Positions 19,280 to 27,897 of a DNA stretch of 64,000 nucleotides are shown here, in pieces. The first letter of the stretch is position 1. Each line of letters starts with the position of its first letter. A program made the translations under genes and the position numbers. This stretch comes from Desulfobacteraceae bacterium (GTDB taxonomy: Bacteria; Desulfobacterota; Desulfobacteria; Desulfobacterales; Desulfosarcinaceae), in assembly GCA_013003715.1 (NCBI GenBank), contig JABDIN010000007.1:22230-86229 (forward strand). The letters are read 5' to 3'. Below the pieces are notes generated by a model that was not told where the DNA came from, ran no database searches, and was given only the letters and a program-made list of their open reading frames with translations.

Positions 19280-20230
19280 CTAAGCCGATGCTTCGCAGGC
19301 CGGTTCTAAACAAGGCCCATTCTCTGATACCGAGTTCTGGTTTACGGTGATTTTGACAATCGCAAACAACATGACGCTTGCACTGACCCATTGAATCGGG
19401 CTGAGGACGTTACCATTGAACACATAGTCGAAGAAAATACTTGAAATGGGGAAGCATAATTCACAAATTGTCGAAACACTGGCGGAAATATGTCTCAGCG
19501 CATAATAATAGAGCAAAATCGCTCCACTGCCCGTGGTCAGTCCGATGATCACAAAAAAGGTCCAATTTGTCGGTGTTGTGACGGACAACTGACTATACTT
19601 CCCGTTTATCAGCACCATTGCCAGCATCAGAACCGATGTTATGCCGTAGCGAAAAAAGAGCGCGGTCTGAAACGGAACTTTAAACAAAACCCTTTTCCCA
19701 AACACAGTGGCACTACCGAATGAAAAGGCGGCGAGCAAGGCATACAAAGCGGCGGGCAGCATCTTGCCGCCGTGTACGATTTCTGGCACATGGAATTGAA
19801 AGGTCAGGAAATACCCGCCACAGATCGCCACGGATGCCCACAGGATAAAATTCTTGCCGATCCGTTCCTTTAACAAAATGCCGGCGAGCAGGATGGCGAA
19901 TACCGGTTGAAGTTTATTCAACAGGGCCACAACGGTTAAATGTTTGAATTCCACGAGAAACAGCGCCTTCACAATGGACAGTGTCCCCAGCGCCCCGCCA
20001 AACAAGGCGATTAGAAAGAAAAACAGCAAGTCGCTTCGGCTCATTCGGCCAATCCATTTGTATTCTTTGTATAAAATCAGATTCATGCCTAAAAATGGAA
20101 GCGCATGCAGTATAAATACCACGTAGCTGACATCCAGGTTATAGAGCCGGGGTGTCAAAACCACCCCGTCAAATCCCCACATCGCCGCCGAGACACAGAC
20201 CAGAAATGCACTCAAATATTTTGTGTTCAT
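19280..20230 (-). CDS. EamA/DMT-family transporter, probable riboflavin importer
   Basis: 316 residues with ten predicted membrane helices and two EamA repeats (N-terminal LSAFLVCVSAAMWGFDG; second half begins near MLPAALYALLAAFSFG). The family covers many metabolites, but this gene is preceded on its own strand by an FMN riboswitch plus terminator hairpin. That places it in the flavin regulon and suggests a RibN-like riboflavin importer (inference from regulation). GAGG lies shortly before the ATG. C-terminal tail is Cys-containing and hydrophilic. No riboflavin biosynthesis gene is adjacent. Confidence 0.88.
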   Translation of the reverse strand: MNTKYLSAFLVCVSAAMWGFDGVVLTPRLYNLDVSYVVFILHALPFLGMNLILYKEYKWIGRMSRSDLLFFFLIALFGGALGTLSIVKALFLVEFKHLTVVALLNKLQPVFAILLAGILLKERIGKNFILWASVAICGGYFLTFQFHVPEIVHGGKMLPAALYALLAAFSFGSATVFGKRVLFKVPFQTALFFRYGITSVLMLAMVLINGKYSQLSVTTPTNWTFFVIIGLTTGSGAILLYYYALRHISASVSTICELCFPISSIFFDYVFNGNVLSPIQWVSASVMLFAIVKITVNQNSVSENGPCLEPACEASA

Positions 20231-20283
20231 CCTTACCTCGCTTTACCCCGCACCCTGAAATTCAGGACACGGGCATATCCAAT

Positions 20284-20315
20284 AAAAAAAGCCCCGCACA
20301 TGGTGAGGGGCTTTT
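20284..20315 (-). terminator. Riboswitch-controlled intrinsic terminator
   Basis: On the minus strand AAAAGCCCC, a loop, GGGGC and a run of seven U form a classic terminator between the FMN aptamer and the transporter start. Flanking it, GACACGGG and CCCGTGTC (around 20265-20272 and 20331-20338) are exact complements and could form a competing outer stem. Confidence 0.9.
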
Positions 20316-20508
20316 GGTCTTCGGGAATACCCGTGTCAAAACAGTCTGTGCCATCTGTGTCCCCGCATAGGGTTCAGACAACAAAAGCAACGGCACTGAC
20401 CGCTCTGATGGCAGTGGTAATTCGATACAGTCCCGGCAGTCAACCGGACGGAACCACAAACCGCGTCAACTCAACGGACTGGAAACACTTCCATCACAGG
20501 TACATTAA

Positions 20509-20623
20509 ATCTTTATCCCATCCAGACTATAACTGTCGGTACCGGATTTACACCGGTTCCTGCCGAATACTCGGCTCACGGACTTTAACCGCCGGTCGGG
20601 AATTACACCCAGCCCCTAAAGAT
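20509..20623 (-). ncRNA. FMN riboswitch (RFN element)
   Basis: Read on the minus strand, the aptamer begins AUCUUUAGGGGC and contains the conserved blocks GGGUGUAAUUCCCGACCGGC, GGUUAAAGUCCGUGAGCC, GGUGUAAAUCCGGUACCGAC and AGUCUGGAUGGGAUAAAGAU. The outer AUCUUU/AAAGAU stem closes it. These are the RFN consensus elements. It lies ~280 bases before the EamA transporter, with an intrinsic terminator between, so FMN binding should terminate transcription. Confidence 0.97.
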
Positions 20624-21513
20624 CTAATGCGCATATCAATTTATCGACGGATTGTATGGGGATATGGATTTAGATGTCAAGAAAATTCAAATGAGATGGA
20701 CTGAACGCCCGCATTCTTACAGAATAGTTCAAACGATTGACCTCAAGATTGCCCAGGGGACGTAAATCACCCTTTAAGATCATCATAAATTACGTGGAAT
20801 TCTTTGGACCAATGATTGTAGTGGGTTTGTATTCAATTATCCTGGTTTCGCTTGCCGCCGGGGATCGCGGTGAAGTGGAGGCGGCGGCAATCTGAGTGGT
20901 GGAGTGGAGATGTTCGATATTTTCCTGGTACTTTCGTCTGGCTATGCTGGAAATCGTCACCTTGTCGATTATACCGAATGGGTGCGATTGGACGTTTCGT
21001 TCGCTGAACTTGCGGGATCTGTGGACCGGGTGTACGGGTCTGACATAACCCGTTGCAGGGGGCAACGTTATGAGCTTACCAATACCCAATGGAAAAGTCC
21101 TTTAGTGAAATATGGTGGTGATTGCTTCCGGCCGGAGCGATGATTGATGCTGGATTACATAACAACATAATTGGAATATGGCAACTCCCGAGTTTGGATA
21201 TCCGCACCCGAATCAAGTTTTTCCATCTGAAACCCCGGCATGAAAAACCGAACACCGAAGGCCTTCGAAAGGTGTTTCCCGGCCATTAGCTTTTGCATAT
21301 AAAAACAAAATGTATTAGAAGTCATCTCAAAAAAGTCTATTTGCTTAATATTGCAGCTGCAAGTGAGCCATCTTAAAACAGGCATAAAACGGTCTATAAT
21401 CAGAATTATCGGCTCTCTAAAAATAGCCAATCCTATGAGAATTTTTTTTTTGAGATACCTTGTAATGAACGATTGTCTTTTTATAACATAATGAAAAAGG
21501 AGCTTTTCGCAAG
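20624..21513. other. Long intergenic region, no supported gene
   Basis: 890 bp between the FMN riboswitch and the next gene. Open frames on both strands (20790-21089 minus, 20904-21143 plus, 21155-21580 minus) have no domain, no ribosome site, and irregular codon use. The right half is AT-rich. It must carry the riboswitch promoter near its left edge. It could include a decayed gene, but I cannot identify one. Confidence 0.5.
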
Positions 21514-21855
21514 ATGACCCCATATGAATTGGCAAAAATGATCCATCGGGATATCTCACCGATTGCCCCGCGGCTGTCATCAGCCATTAACCGGGCATTA
21601 ATCGAAATCGGAGAAGGATCCGCACTGGTGGGCCTGGGACCCGGTACCCATGAAAACGATGCCGTATCATTCCAGGAGTTCGAGGAAATCGCTTTGAAAG
21701 ACAGCGACGGTGCCGACATCCTGTCCAAGATTAACGAGGTGATCTCTTCATTGGAAAAAAAATCGTCGTGGCGGGTCATTGTCGATAAAAAGCCAGGCCG
21801 GTCCGGGAAAGCCCTTGAATTGCTTTATACCTTGATACGGTCGAAAGCGTTTTAG
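21514..21855 (+). CDS. Conserved-looking hypothetical protein
   Basis: 113 residues, soluble, no signal peptide. The sequence is mixed alpha/beta with a Gly-rich turn (GEGSALVGLGPGTHEND), an acidic middle and a basic C-terminus (RVIVDKKPGRSGKALELLYTLIRSKAF). An AAGGAG site lies nine bases before the ATG and base use fits coding sequence. It is followed by a strong GC hairpin. I do not recognise the family. It stands alone between non-coding stretches. Confidence 0.65.
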   Translation: MTPYELAKMIHRDISPIAPRLSSAINRALIEIGEGSALVGLGPGTHENDAVSFQEFEEIALKDSDGADILSKINEVISSLEKKSSWRVIVDKKPGRSGKALELLYTLIRSKAF

Positions 21856-21912
21856 GCCCGTCGCCCGGACCGAAGGATATCCGGTTCGGCGGCGGGCATC
21901 CGCTCAAAAGGA

Positions 21913-21940
21913 TACGGGGCAACCCGAAGGTTGCCCCGTA
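21913..21940. terminator. GC-rich hairpin after the hypothetical gene
   Basis: ACGGGGCAACC, loop CGAA, GGTTGCCCCGT: a perfect stem with a stable tetraloop. No T-run follows, so it may be a terminator, an RNA-stabilising hairpin or a REP-like repeat. Confidence 0.6.
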
Positions 21941-21978
21941 AATAAAGGAAGTAAATATAAAAAATGAATAGGATTTAA

Positions 21979-22004
21979 CAGAGGCTCCCCCCGAGAAGCC
22001 TCTG
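21979..22004. repeat. Inverted repeat
   Basis: CAGAGGCT and AGCCTCTG flank a C-rich 10-base loop, 40 bases after the previous hairpin and just before the convergent minus-strand gene stop. Probably part of the same convergent terminator area. Confidence 0.45.
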
Positions 22005-22066
22005 GATCTAATATCGGCCGATGAGGGGCTTACTTTAGCCTTAGCTTCGTCTCCTGAGCCTCCCCG

Positions 22067-22444
22067 TCAATGCATTTGATGCACTTCTTTATTTTCCCTC
22101 AATATCTTCAATATCTTTTCTGCCACTTTTAATTCGTCCGGCAGCAACAGTCCCGCGGATATCCATCTTTCAATGGCTTCACCGGGGATGGTCAATCCCC
22201 GGGCATAGTTTTCCAGGTCGCCCTGCCATGCAAAATCGACTTCCTGATCCATGGAAACTTCAGGTATGACCGTATGCGGCGATTCTACCTGGAAATCAAT
22301 GTTATCATTCATGCTATCATGGAAAGAGATTTTTTCCCGGACAACTTTTTCCAAAGGATCATTTTGAATTCCGACATTGTCGTATGTCCCTTTCATCGAG
22401 AAATGCCGGACGAAAAATCGCCTTAATCTGTTGATGGCCATCAT
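22067..22444 (-). CDS. Hypothetical protein
   Basis: 125 residues, soluble, acidic overall. A basic N-terminus (NRLRRFFVRHFSMKG) precedes a variable middle and a helical C-terminal part (LENYARGLTIPGEAIERWISAGLLLPDELKVAEKILKILRENKE) that resembles a small helical regulator or adaptor module, but no family is recognised. The ATG has only a weak G-rich site upstream. It lies alone on the minus strand. Coding status is supported by length and regular amino-acid use only. Confidence 0.5.
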   Translation of the reverse strand: MMAINRLRRFFVRHFSMKGTYDNVGIQNDPLEKVVREKISFHDSMNDNIDFQVESPHTVIPEVSMDQEVDFAWQGDLENYARGLTIPGEAIERWISAGLLLPDELKVAEKILKILRENKEVHQMH

Positions 22445-22733
22445 AGTTGTAAAACCCCTGTATTATTATATATTTTTCATTTTTGACCGGGTGATCATAC
22501 CCATAAGGGTAATCATATCCCGCATGGGCCGCAAGCAGCGCCCGCGTAATCAGGGTCTGAACGCTCAGATCATCAGTGAAAAAGAGATTGACTCAGAAGT
22601 TACGGATGGTGAAACGAAAGGAGAAGGAGGCACCGATCAATTTTCGTCCAACCTATAATCTATAACGCTTCGGACCTTGACAAATACGTGATCATATTAT
22701 CGGCCTGATCCGGGCGGATCGTTAGTTTTTTTG

Positions 22734-23591
22734 TTAGAAAACAATTCCCACATAACCCACGAAACTGTCACCGGGGCTTTTATCATAACTGGTGGCATAT
22801 GCGATCGTCTCGGCGGTTGAAGATCCCATGGCCAATCCGGCCGCGATAGCTGTGGCGGCAGCGCCCGCACAACATGCATTGTTATTGGCCAGAGCCTCAT
22901 CAATAACAGTGTCTGCATCCAATGAAAGCATGGCTTCAATTACCCTTCGGTCATTTTCATCCCGAACCCAGTTTACCGCCGCAGCCCCTGTTCCTTTTGC
23001 CGTGAATCCATAGTTGGCGCCATAGTGGGTTAAATCCGTTGAACCGAGAACAGCGGCCTTCAACCCCAGTTCTCTGGTAATCTCCACTACCTGAGATCCA
23101 ATTTCAAGGGATTGTTTGGTTGGTGGCACCCCCATGGCGACGATTTTCACCTGCGGAAAAAAATATTTTATAAACGGAAGTTGGAGCTCAATGGTGTTGT
23201 CCTGCGAATATTTCGAGGTGGTTTCGACATGGAAAGAAAACCGTCCGACAAGCGCTTCAGCCAAATGCGTCTCAACCGGCAACAAGCCGAACGGGGTTTC
23301 CCATGCCCCTTCCGCCATAATATAGGCAGCCGACCCCGGATGCAGATGCATGCCAAAAATAACAATGACATCCGGTGGATTTTCCGTTACAAGTGCCTGG
23401 ATGACATTGCAGGCGATGGCGCCGGAATAATACCAACCGGCATGGGGTACAATGCCGCCGACCCAATTCGAGGGCTGTTTTTCCGGGGTTTTACCGATTT
23501 TAATAAATTCATTTATTTGGGACTCACATTCACGGGCTGTCGATGGATACCAACTGCCGGCATAAACCGGTTTTCTGGTTTTCATTTTCAT
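22734..23591 (-). CDS. amrB: AmmeMemoRadiSam system protein B (MEMO1 family)
   Basis: MEMO1-like protein of about 285 residues. Family segments are plain: RKPVYAGSWYPS, the metal-binding IVPHAGWYYSGAIA, FGMHLHPGSAAYIM, WETPFGLLPV, DNTIELQLPFIKYFFP, and LGSTDLTHYGANYGF. It resembles class III extradiol dioxygenases in fold. In many bacteria it is encoded with AMMECR1 and a radical SAM protein; neither is next to it here. The start is set by GGGGGAGG just before ATGAAAATG; a longer frame upstream is not supported. Confidence 0.92.
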   Translation of the reverse strand: MKMKTRKPVYAGSWYPSTARECESQINEFIKIGKTPEKQPSNWVGGIVPHAGWYYSGAIACNVIQALVTENPPDVIVIFGMHLHPGSAAYIMAEGAWETPFGLLPVETHLAEALVGRFSFHVETTSKYSQDNTIELQLPFIKYFFPQVKIVAMGVPPTKQSLEIGSQVVEITRELGLKAAVLGSTDLTHYGANYGFTAKGTGAAAVNWVRDENDRRVIEAMLSLDADTVIDEALANNNACCAGAAATAIAAGLAMGSSTAETIAYATSYDKSPGDSFVGYVGIVF

Positions 23592-24022
23592 TGCCTCCCC
23601 CGCATACGTCAGTAAATATTGACTGTACTGGAAAATTTCCGATATTGAAGGGTCAAGCTTGTCAAACCGGAACACGTCTGAATACTCCCGGTTCTCATTT
23701 TGTCATAAGTGCCGGGGAATGTCCACTGTGATACACGGCTTCAACAGGATGATCTCAAGTAGAATTGACATTACCTTTTATCACCGGACACTGCTTCAAC
23801 CGTATCATTTATTACATACGTCAACCCTGTCTGCTGCAAAGGGATACACAGTTGAAAAAGGTATCGGATATGCATTAAAACAAAACACAAGTCCCTATCT
23901 CCACTTTTCATTTTGTTTTTTATGATTATAGTTAGGACAACTTTGGTATATCAGATAATCAGAAGATTTATGAAAGCGATAAGCCAAACGACTTTGTTCA
24001 ACTCAATTATCAGGAGGTTATC
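23592..24022. other. Intergenic region upstream of nifU
   Basis: 431 bp between divergent amrB and nifU. AT-rich towards nifU; it should carry both promoters. An imperfect dyad around 23926-23952 (ATAG...TATC) might be a regulator site for Fe-S genes but is too weak to call. No gene is seen. Confidence 0.4.
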
Positions 24023-24847
24023 ATGTGGGAATATACGGATAAGGTCAAAGAACATTTTTTGAATCCACGAAATGTGGGTATTGTGGATGATGCCGACGGC
24101 GTGGGAGAAGTGGGATCCTTGGCTTGCGGTGATGCATTGAAACTGTCCATAAAACTCGACGAAAACAAACTCATCAAAGAAGCCAAGTTTCAAACGTTCG
24201 GATGCGCCAGTGCCATAGCCTCCTCGTCTGCATTAACCGAGATGGTCATCGGGAAAACACTTGAAGAAGCCCGCCGGATTACCAATGAAAATATTGCCGA
24301 GTATCTTGGCGGTCTGCCCAAAGAAAAAATGCATTGTTCCGTCATGGGCCGCGATGCCCTTGAAAAAGCCATCGAATGCTATTTGGGCGAAGAAGCCAAG
24401 GCGGTCGAAGGTGAAATCGTTTGTGAATGTTTCGGTGTCACCGATATACAGATTGAACGTGCCGTCCGTGAGAACAGCCTCAAGAGCATTGAAGATGTCA
24501 CCGACTATGTGAAGGCAGGCGGTGGATGCGGTAATTGCCACGATAAAATCCAGGATATCATAGATGACATAATGGGTAGCGAGGCTGCGCCAAGAACCAA
24601 GAAAAAAGCCCTGACCAATCTGCAGAAGATACGAATGATTGAAGAGATCCTTGAAAGTGAAATCAAACCCGCCCTGGAAAAAGACGGCGGCAATATCGAA
24701 CTCGTGGATGTTGCGGGCAACAAGGTCACCGTCAGGATGCGAGGCGCCTGTGCCACCTGCAGCAGATCCCAGATGACCCTGAACAACTACGTGGAAACGG
24801 TATTGAAAGACCGCGTGTCGCATGAACTCGTGGTTGAGGAGGTATAA
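24023..24847 (+). CDS. nifU: Fe-S cluster scaffold protein NifU
   Basis: Full-length three-domain NifU. Residues 1-125 form the IscU scaffold with its three Cys (LACGDALK, TFGCASAIASS, MHCSVMGRDAL). The middle BFD-like [2Fe-2S] domain has CECFG and GGGCGNCHDK. The C-terminal NifU/Nfu domain has GACATCSRSQMTL with CxxC. It assembles Fe-S clusters using sulfur from the cysteine desulfurase next door. An AGGAGG site precedes the ATG; nifS follows after 5 bp, so the two are an operon. No nitrogenase genes are nearby, so this is probably the general Fe-S system, as in many anaerobes. Confidence 0.96.
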   Translation: MWEYTDKVKEHFLNPRNVGIVDDADGVGEVGSLACGDALKLSIKLDENKLIKEAKFQTFGCASAIASSSALTEMVIGKTLEEARRITNENIAEYLGGLPKEKMHCSVMGRDALEKAIECYLGEEAKAVEGEIVCECFGVTDIQIERAVRENSLKSIEDVTDYVKAGGGCGNCHDKIQDIIDDIMGSEAAPRTKKKALTNLQKIRMIEEILESEIKPALEKDGGNIELVDVAGNKVTVRMRGACATCSRSQMTLNNYVETVLKDRVSHELVVEEV

Positions 24848-24852
24848 CCGGA

Positions 24853-26040
24853 ATGGCAAAGATTATCTATGTGGACAATAATGCCACGACTCAGGTTGCA
24901 CCTGAAGTGGTTGAGTCGATGATTCCCTATCTGGGTGAGTACTATGGCAATCCATCCAGCATCCATGCCTTCGGTGGTGATGTCGGATTGAAACTCAAGG
25001 AAGCTCGCCGGGAGCTATCGGATTTAATCGGCGCTGATCCGGAAGAGCTGGTATTTACCAGTTGCGGAACTGAAAGTGACAGCACGGCCATACGGTCTGC
25101 CCTGAAAGCGCAACCGGACAAGCGTCACATCATCACCACCAGTGTCGAGCATCCGGCGGTCAAAAACCTTGTGGAACAATTGGGAAAAGAGGGATATCGG
25201 ACCACAACGGTCCCGGTGGACAGTAAGGGAAGATTGGATTTGGTGTATCTCTACCAGAATCTCTCCGACGACACCGCCGTCGTCAGCGTCATGTGGGCCA
25301 ACAACGAAACCGGTGTCATCTTCCCCATCGAGGAGATTGCCGGGAAAGTCAAGGAAAAAGGCATCCTGTTTCACACTGATGCCGTGCAGGCGGTTGGCAA
25401 AATTCCCATTGATGTACACAAACTGGACATAGACATGTTGTCCCTGTCCGGTCACAAGCTCCATGCCCCCAAGGGCGTCGGCGTACTTTACGTCAAAAAA
25501 GGGACAACGTTTTCCCCATTTTTGATGGGTGGACATCAGGAGCACGGCCGAAGGGCCGGAACAGAGAACGTCGCTTCCATCATTGCTTTGGGAAAAGCAG
25601 CTCGATTCACGGCAGCTCACATGGAAGAGGAAAACACTCGAGTTCGTCAGTTACGGGATAAACTCGAGAATGCACTACTGGACAAAATTCCCCACTCCAT
25701 GGTGAACGGAGACCCGGAAAACCGACTTCCCAACACCACCAGTATCGCCTTTGAGTTCGTGGAGGGTGAATCCATACTCATGCTCATGGATCAGCATGGC
25801 ATTTGCGCCTCTTCGGGCTCGGCCTGCACCTCCGGATCATTGGAACCTTCCCATGTCCTGCGGGCCATGAATGTGCCGTTTACAGCTGCACATGGTTCCA
25901 TACGATTCAGCCTGAGCGTTTTCAATACCGAAGCGGAAATTGATTTCATTGTCGAAAAACTACCGCCGATCATTGAACGGCTCCGCAAAATGTCGCCGTT
26001 TTGGGAAGACGCTCAATTGAAAGACAGAATGATCACGTAA
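24853..26040 (+). CDS. nifS: Cysteine desulfurase NifS
   Basis: PLP-dependent class V aminotransferase-fold enzyme that removes sulfur from cysteine and passes it to NifU. Visible: YVDNNATTQVAPEV start, HTDAVQAVGK with the cofactor aspartate, the PLP lysine in LSLSGHKLHAPKG, the ARAGTEN-like RRAGTENV, and the active-site Cys loop CASSGSACTSG. 395 residues, normal for NifS/IscS. It follows nifU by 5 bp and is closed by a strong terminator. Confidence 0.96.
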   Translation: MAKIIYVDNNATTQVAPEVVESMIPYLGEYYGNPSSIHAFGGDVGLKLKEARRELSDLIGADPEELVFTSCGTESDSTAIRSALKAQPDKRHIITTSVEHPAVKNLVEQLGKEGYRTTTVPVDSKGRLDLVYLYQNLSDDTAVVSVMWANNETGVIFPIEEIAGKVKEKGILFHTDAVQAVGKIPIDVHKLDIDMLSLSGHKLHAPKGVGVLYVKKGTTFSPFLMGGHQEHGRRAGTENVASIIALGKAARFTAAHMEEENTRVRQLRDKLENALLDKIPHSMVNGDPENRLPNTTSIAFEFVEGESILMLMDQHGICASSGSACTSGSLEPSHVLRAMNVPFTAAHGSIRFSLSVFNTEAEIDFIVEKLPPIIERLRKMSPFWEDAQLKDRMIT

Positions 26041-26052
26041 GCCGTTCAAACA

Positions 26053-26094
26053 CAATACCCGCCTCCTGTACATATTGAAGGCGGGTATTTTTTC
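26053..26094 (+). terminator. Terminator of the nifU-nifS operon
   Basis: AATACCCGCCT, a 13-base loop, AGGCGGGTATT and a T-run, 13 bases after the nifS stop. Confidence 0.92.
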
Positions 26095-26131
26095 AAATCA
26101 TGATCTGATCTCCAAACGCACCCCCGCTGTC

Positions 26132-26551
26132 ATGAAGAACTCATTTGAATTAAAACAAATCGGTACGATCCGAAACACGGAAACCAGCGCCTGGATTGAG
26201 GTTAACGAATCTTATGCCGCCGGTCTAAAAGGTTTGGAACAATTTTCTCACATCCTCGTTTTTTATTGGTTCCATGAAAACGATAAACCGGAAAATCGAA
26301 ATACCCTTGAGGTGCATCCCTGCCACAACGCCGCCAACCCACTCACCGGTGTATTCGCCACCCATTCACCGGCAAGGCCGAATCTCATCGCCATTACCCG
26401 GTGCAGGATGACTTCAATGGAAAACAACATCATTCACATTGACGGCATTGACGCGCTGGACAACTCGCCATTGATCGATATAAAGTCTTACTTCCCGTGG
26501 GAAGATGAAGATGTACGATACCCGAATTGGGAAGACCGGCGGAAAACATAG
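26132..26551 (+). CDS. TrmO/TsaA-family tRNA methyltransferase-like protein
   Basis: About 139 residues of the TsaA (YaeB/VirR) beta-barrel family: start LKQIGTIRNTE, then LKGLEQFSHILVFYWFH, VFATHSPARPNLIAITRCRM, and the ending IDGIDALDNSPLIDIKSYFP. E. coli TrmO methylates N6-threonylcarbamoyl-adenosine 37 in tRNA using SAM. This protein has only the N-terminal domain, as in short homologues, so the exact target is uncertain. The ATG is chosen because the upstream TTG lies inside the nifS terminator. No clear ribosome site. Confidence 0.85.
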   Translation: MKNSFELKQIGTIRNTETSAWIEVNESYAAGLKGLEQFSHILVFYWFHENDKPENRNTLEVHPCHNAANPLTGVFATHSPARPNLIAITRCRMTSMENNIIHIDGIDALDNSPLIDIKSYFPWEDEDVRYPNWEDRRKT

Positions 26552-26596
26552 TGGATGCCATGGACCCTGGTTGTTAGCGTCCCTTTTTTAACACCG

Positions 26597-26869
26597 TTAT
26601 GGTCGACGCACCCTGAAAAAGAATCGATGGTTCTTTTCGCAACGGTCGACCGCTTGTTTTGAAGCTAAAAAATTCAAATCCTGCAAATCTATATTCAGGA
26701 CGGATAGACAGTGGCGAAAAGCATTTTCGCAAACATCCCGATTCAGACCGGTGTCGACAATCAAGGACCTGGGTGTGGTTACGATGGCATAAACATTTAT
26801 CGTTTTTAACGGGGTTTCCGGCAAAGGAATCTCTAAACAATAAAAATTATTGAATATCTTGTTGATCAT
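26597..26869 (-). pseudogene. Truncated MBL-fold metallohydrolase gene
   Basis: The first ~65 residues from INKIFNNFYCLEIPLPETP through NVYAIVTTPRSLIVDTGLNR to LDLQDLNF-like sequence match the start of a metallo-beta-lactamase-fold hydrolase. The expected next step is the zinc motif HxHxDH, but the frame instead runs into unrelated residues (ASKQAVDRCEKNHRFFF) and stops after 25 codons. So the catalytic part is lost by internal deletion or truncation. The open frame also extends upstream of this Met. It is not expected to be enzymatic. Confidence 0.65.
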
Positions 26870-27113
26870 GGTCTCACTTTCATCGTTATTAGTTTGTCGC
26901 AGGTAAAAGTTCAAGGCGCAGGTATTACATGTAATGCGCTGCGCATTGAAACCGATATCCGGTGAATAGTTAATAGAAAATGGTTGATTAGACCATAAAG
27001 CCCAACCTTGGCCTCCCAATTCACGAAGTATCGATCCCATCGGGCATCAGCTGCCGTATCGAAATTATATTTCATTATAATTTCAGTTATATATCCCCCA
27101 TCTGGAATTATCC

Positions 27114-27159
27114 TTGACAATCGAAGAGACACCTATGTAATATGACTGAGCGTTCGCTC
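27114..27159 (+). promoter_or_regulatory. Promoter with overlapping TetR-type operator
   Basis: TTGACA (27114-27119), 16-base spacer, TGTAAT (27136-27141), then the palindrome GAGCGTTCGCTC at 27148-27159 over the expected start point. The dyad lies 28 bases before a TetR-family gene, so autorepression is likely. The surrounding gap (26870-27186) has no other feature. Confidence 0.65.
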
Positions 27160-27186
27160 GGATTACCAACTTAAAATATACAATAC

Positions 27187-27846
27187 ATGCTCATGATCTC
27201 CAAAACACAAGCCAAAACCGATATCCCGACCCAGATCAAAAACTCGGAACTGGTCGAAATCCGGCGGCGCCAGATCGTCGATGCCGCGGTGGAATTATTC
27301 ATCGAACAGGGTTTCCATAAATCCACGACCCGCCAGATCGCCCGGGCCTCCGGCTTGTCCATCGGCTCCTTATATGAATATATCGCATCAAAGGAAGATA
27401 TCCTTTTCCTGGTTTGTGATGCCATCCATGCCGAAGTGGAAAAGGGTGTGGCGGATGCCCTGGAGCGTGCCGAAAAGGGACCGAACACGCTGGCGGAGGT
27501 GATCAAGGAGTATTTCTGGGTCTGCCACCAGATGAACGACCACATCCTGCTGATCTATCAGGAAACCCAATCCCTGCCGAAAAAGTTTCGCAAATTGGTT
27601 CTTGAAAATGAAGTCAGGATTACCGGTTTGTTCACGGGTGTCATCGCCCGGCTCATGGGCACCGGAGACTTGCCGGGGATGGACGAAAAAACCGTTGACC
27701 TGATTGCCCACAATATTTCCGTGCTGGGTCATATGTGGACATTCCGCCGATGGTTTTTGGCCAACCACTACAGCATCGACATGTACATTGACTTGCAGAC
27801 CCGGTACATCCTCGGAATGTGCCGGGCAACGGCAACCATGGTCTAG
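27187..27846 (+). CDS. TetR/AcrR-family transcriptional regulator
   Basis: 219 residues. The N-terminal DNA-binding helix-turn-helix reads RRRQIVDAAVELFIEQGFH, then TTRQIARASGLSIGSLYEYI and SKEDILF, the family's standard pattern. The C-terminal ligand domain is helical and matches the size seen in acyl-CoA-responsive FadR/PsrA-like members. It is first in a same-strand cluster with icmF, thiolase, hbd and acyl-CoA dehydrogenase. A role in sensing an acyl-CoA is therefore inferred. A GAGCG-TT-CGCTC dyad over its promoter is the likely operator. The ribosome site is weak. Confidence 0.92.
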   Translation: MLMISKTQAKTDIPTQIKNSELVEIRRRQIVDAAVELFIEQGFHKSTTRQIARASGLSIGSLYEYIASKEDILFLVCDAIHAEVEKGVADALERAEKGPNTLAEVIKEYFWVCHQMNDHILLIYQETQSLPKKFRKLVLENEVRITGLFTGVIARLMGTGDLPGMDEKTVDLIAHNISVLGHMWTFRRWFLANHYSIDMYIDLQTRYILGMCRATATMV

Positions 27847-27897
27847 CTTTTTTTAATATCAGATTACGATGAAGAATCTACTCAATAAGGAGGGGTC

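Noticed and set aside
20904..21143. 79-residue plus-strand ORF in the gap after the riboswitch
   Set aside because: No ribosome site and no family resemblance; a competing minus-strand frame is equally open.
23926..23952. Possible IscR/Rrf2-type site before nifU
   Set aside because: Only a loose dyad; too many mismatches to any consensus I know and no regulator gene adjacent.
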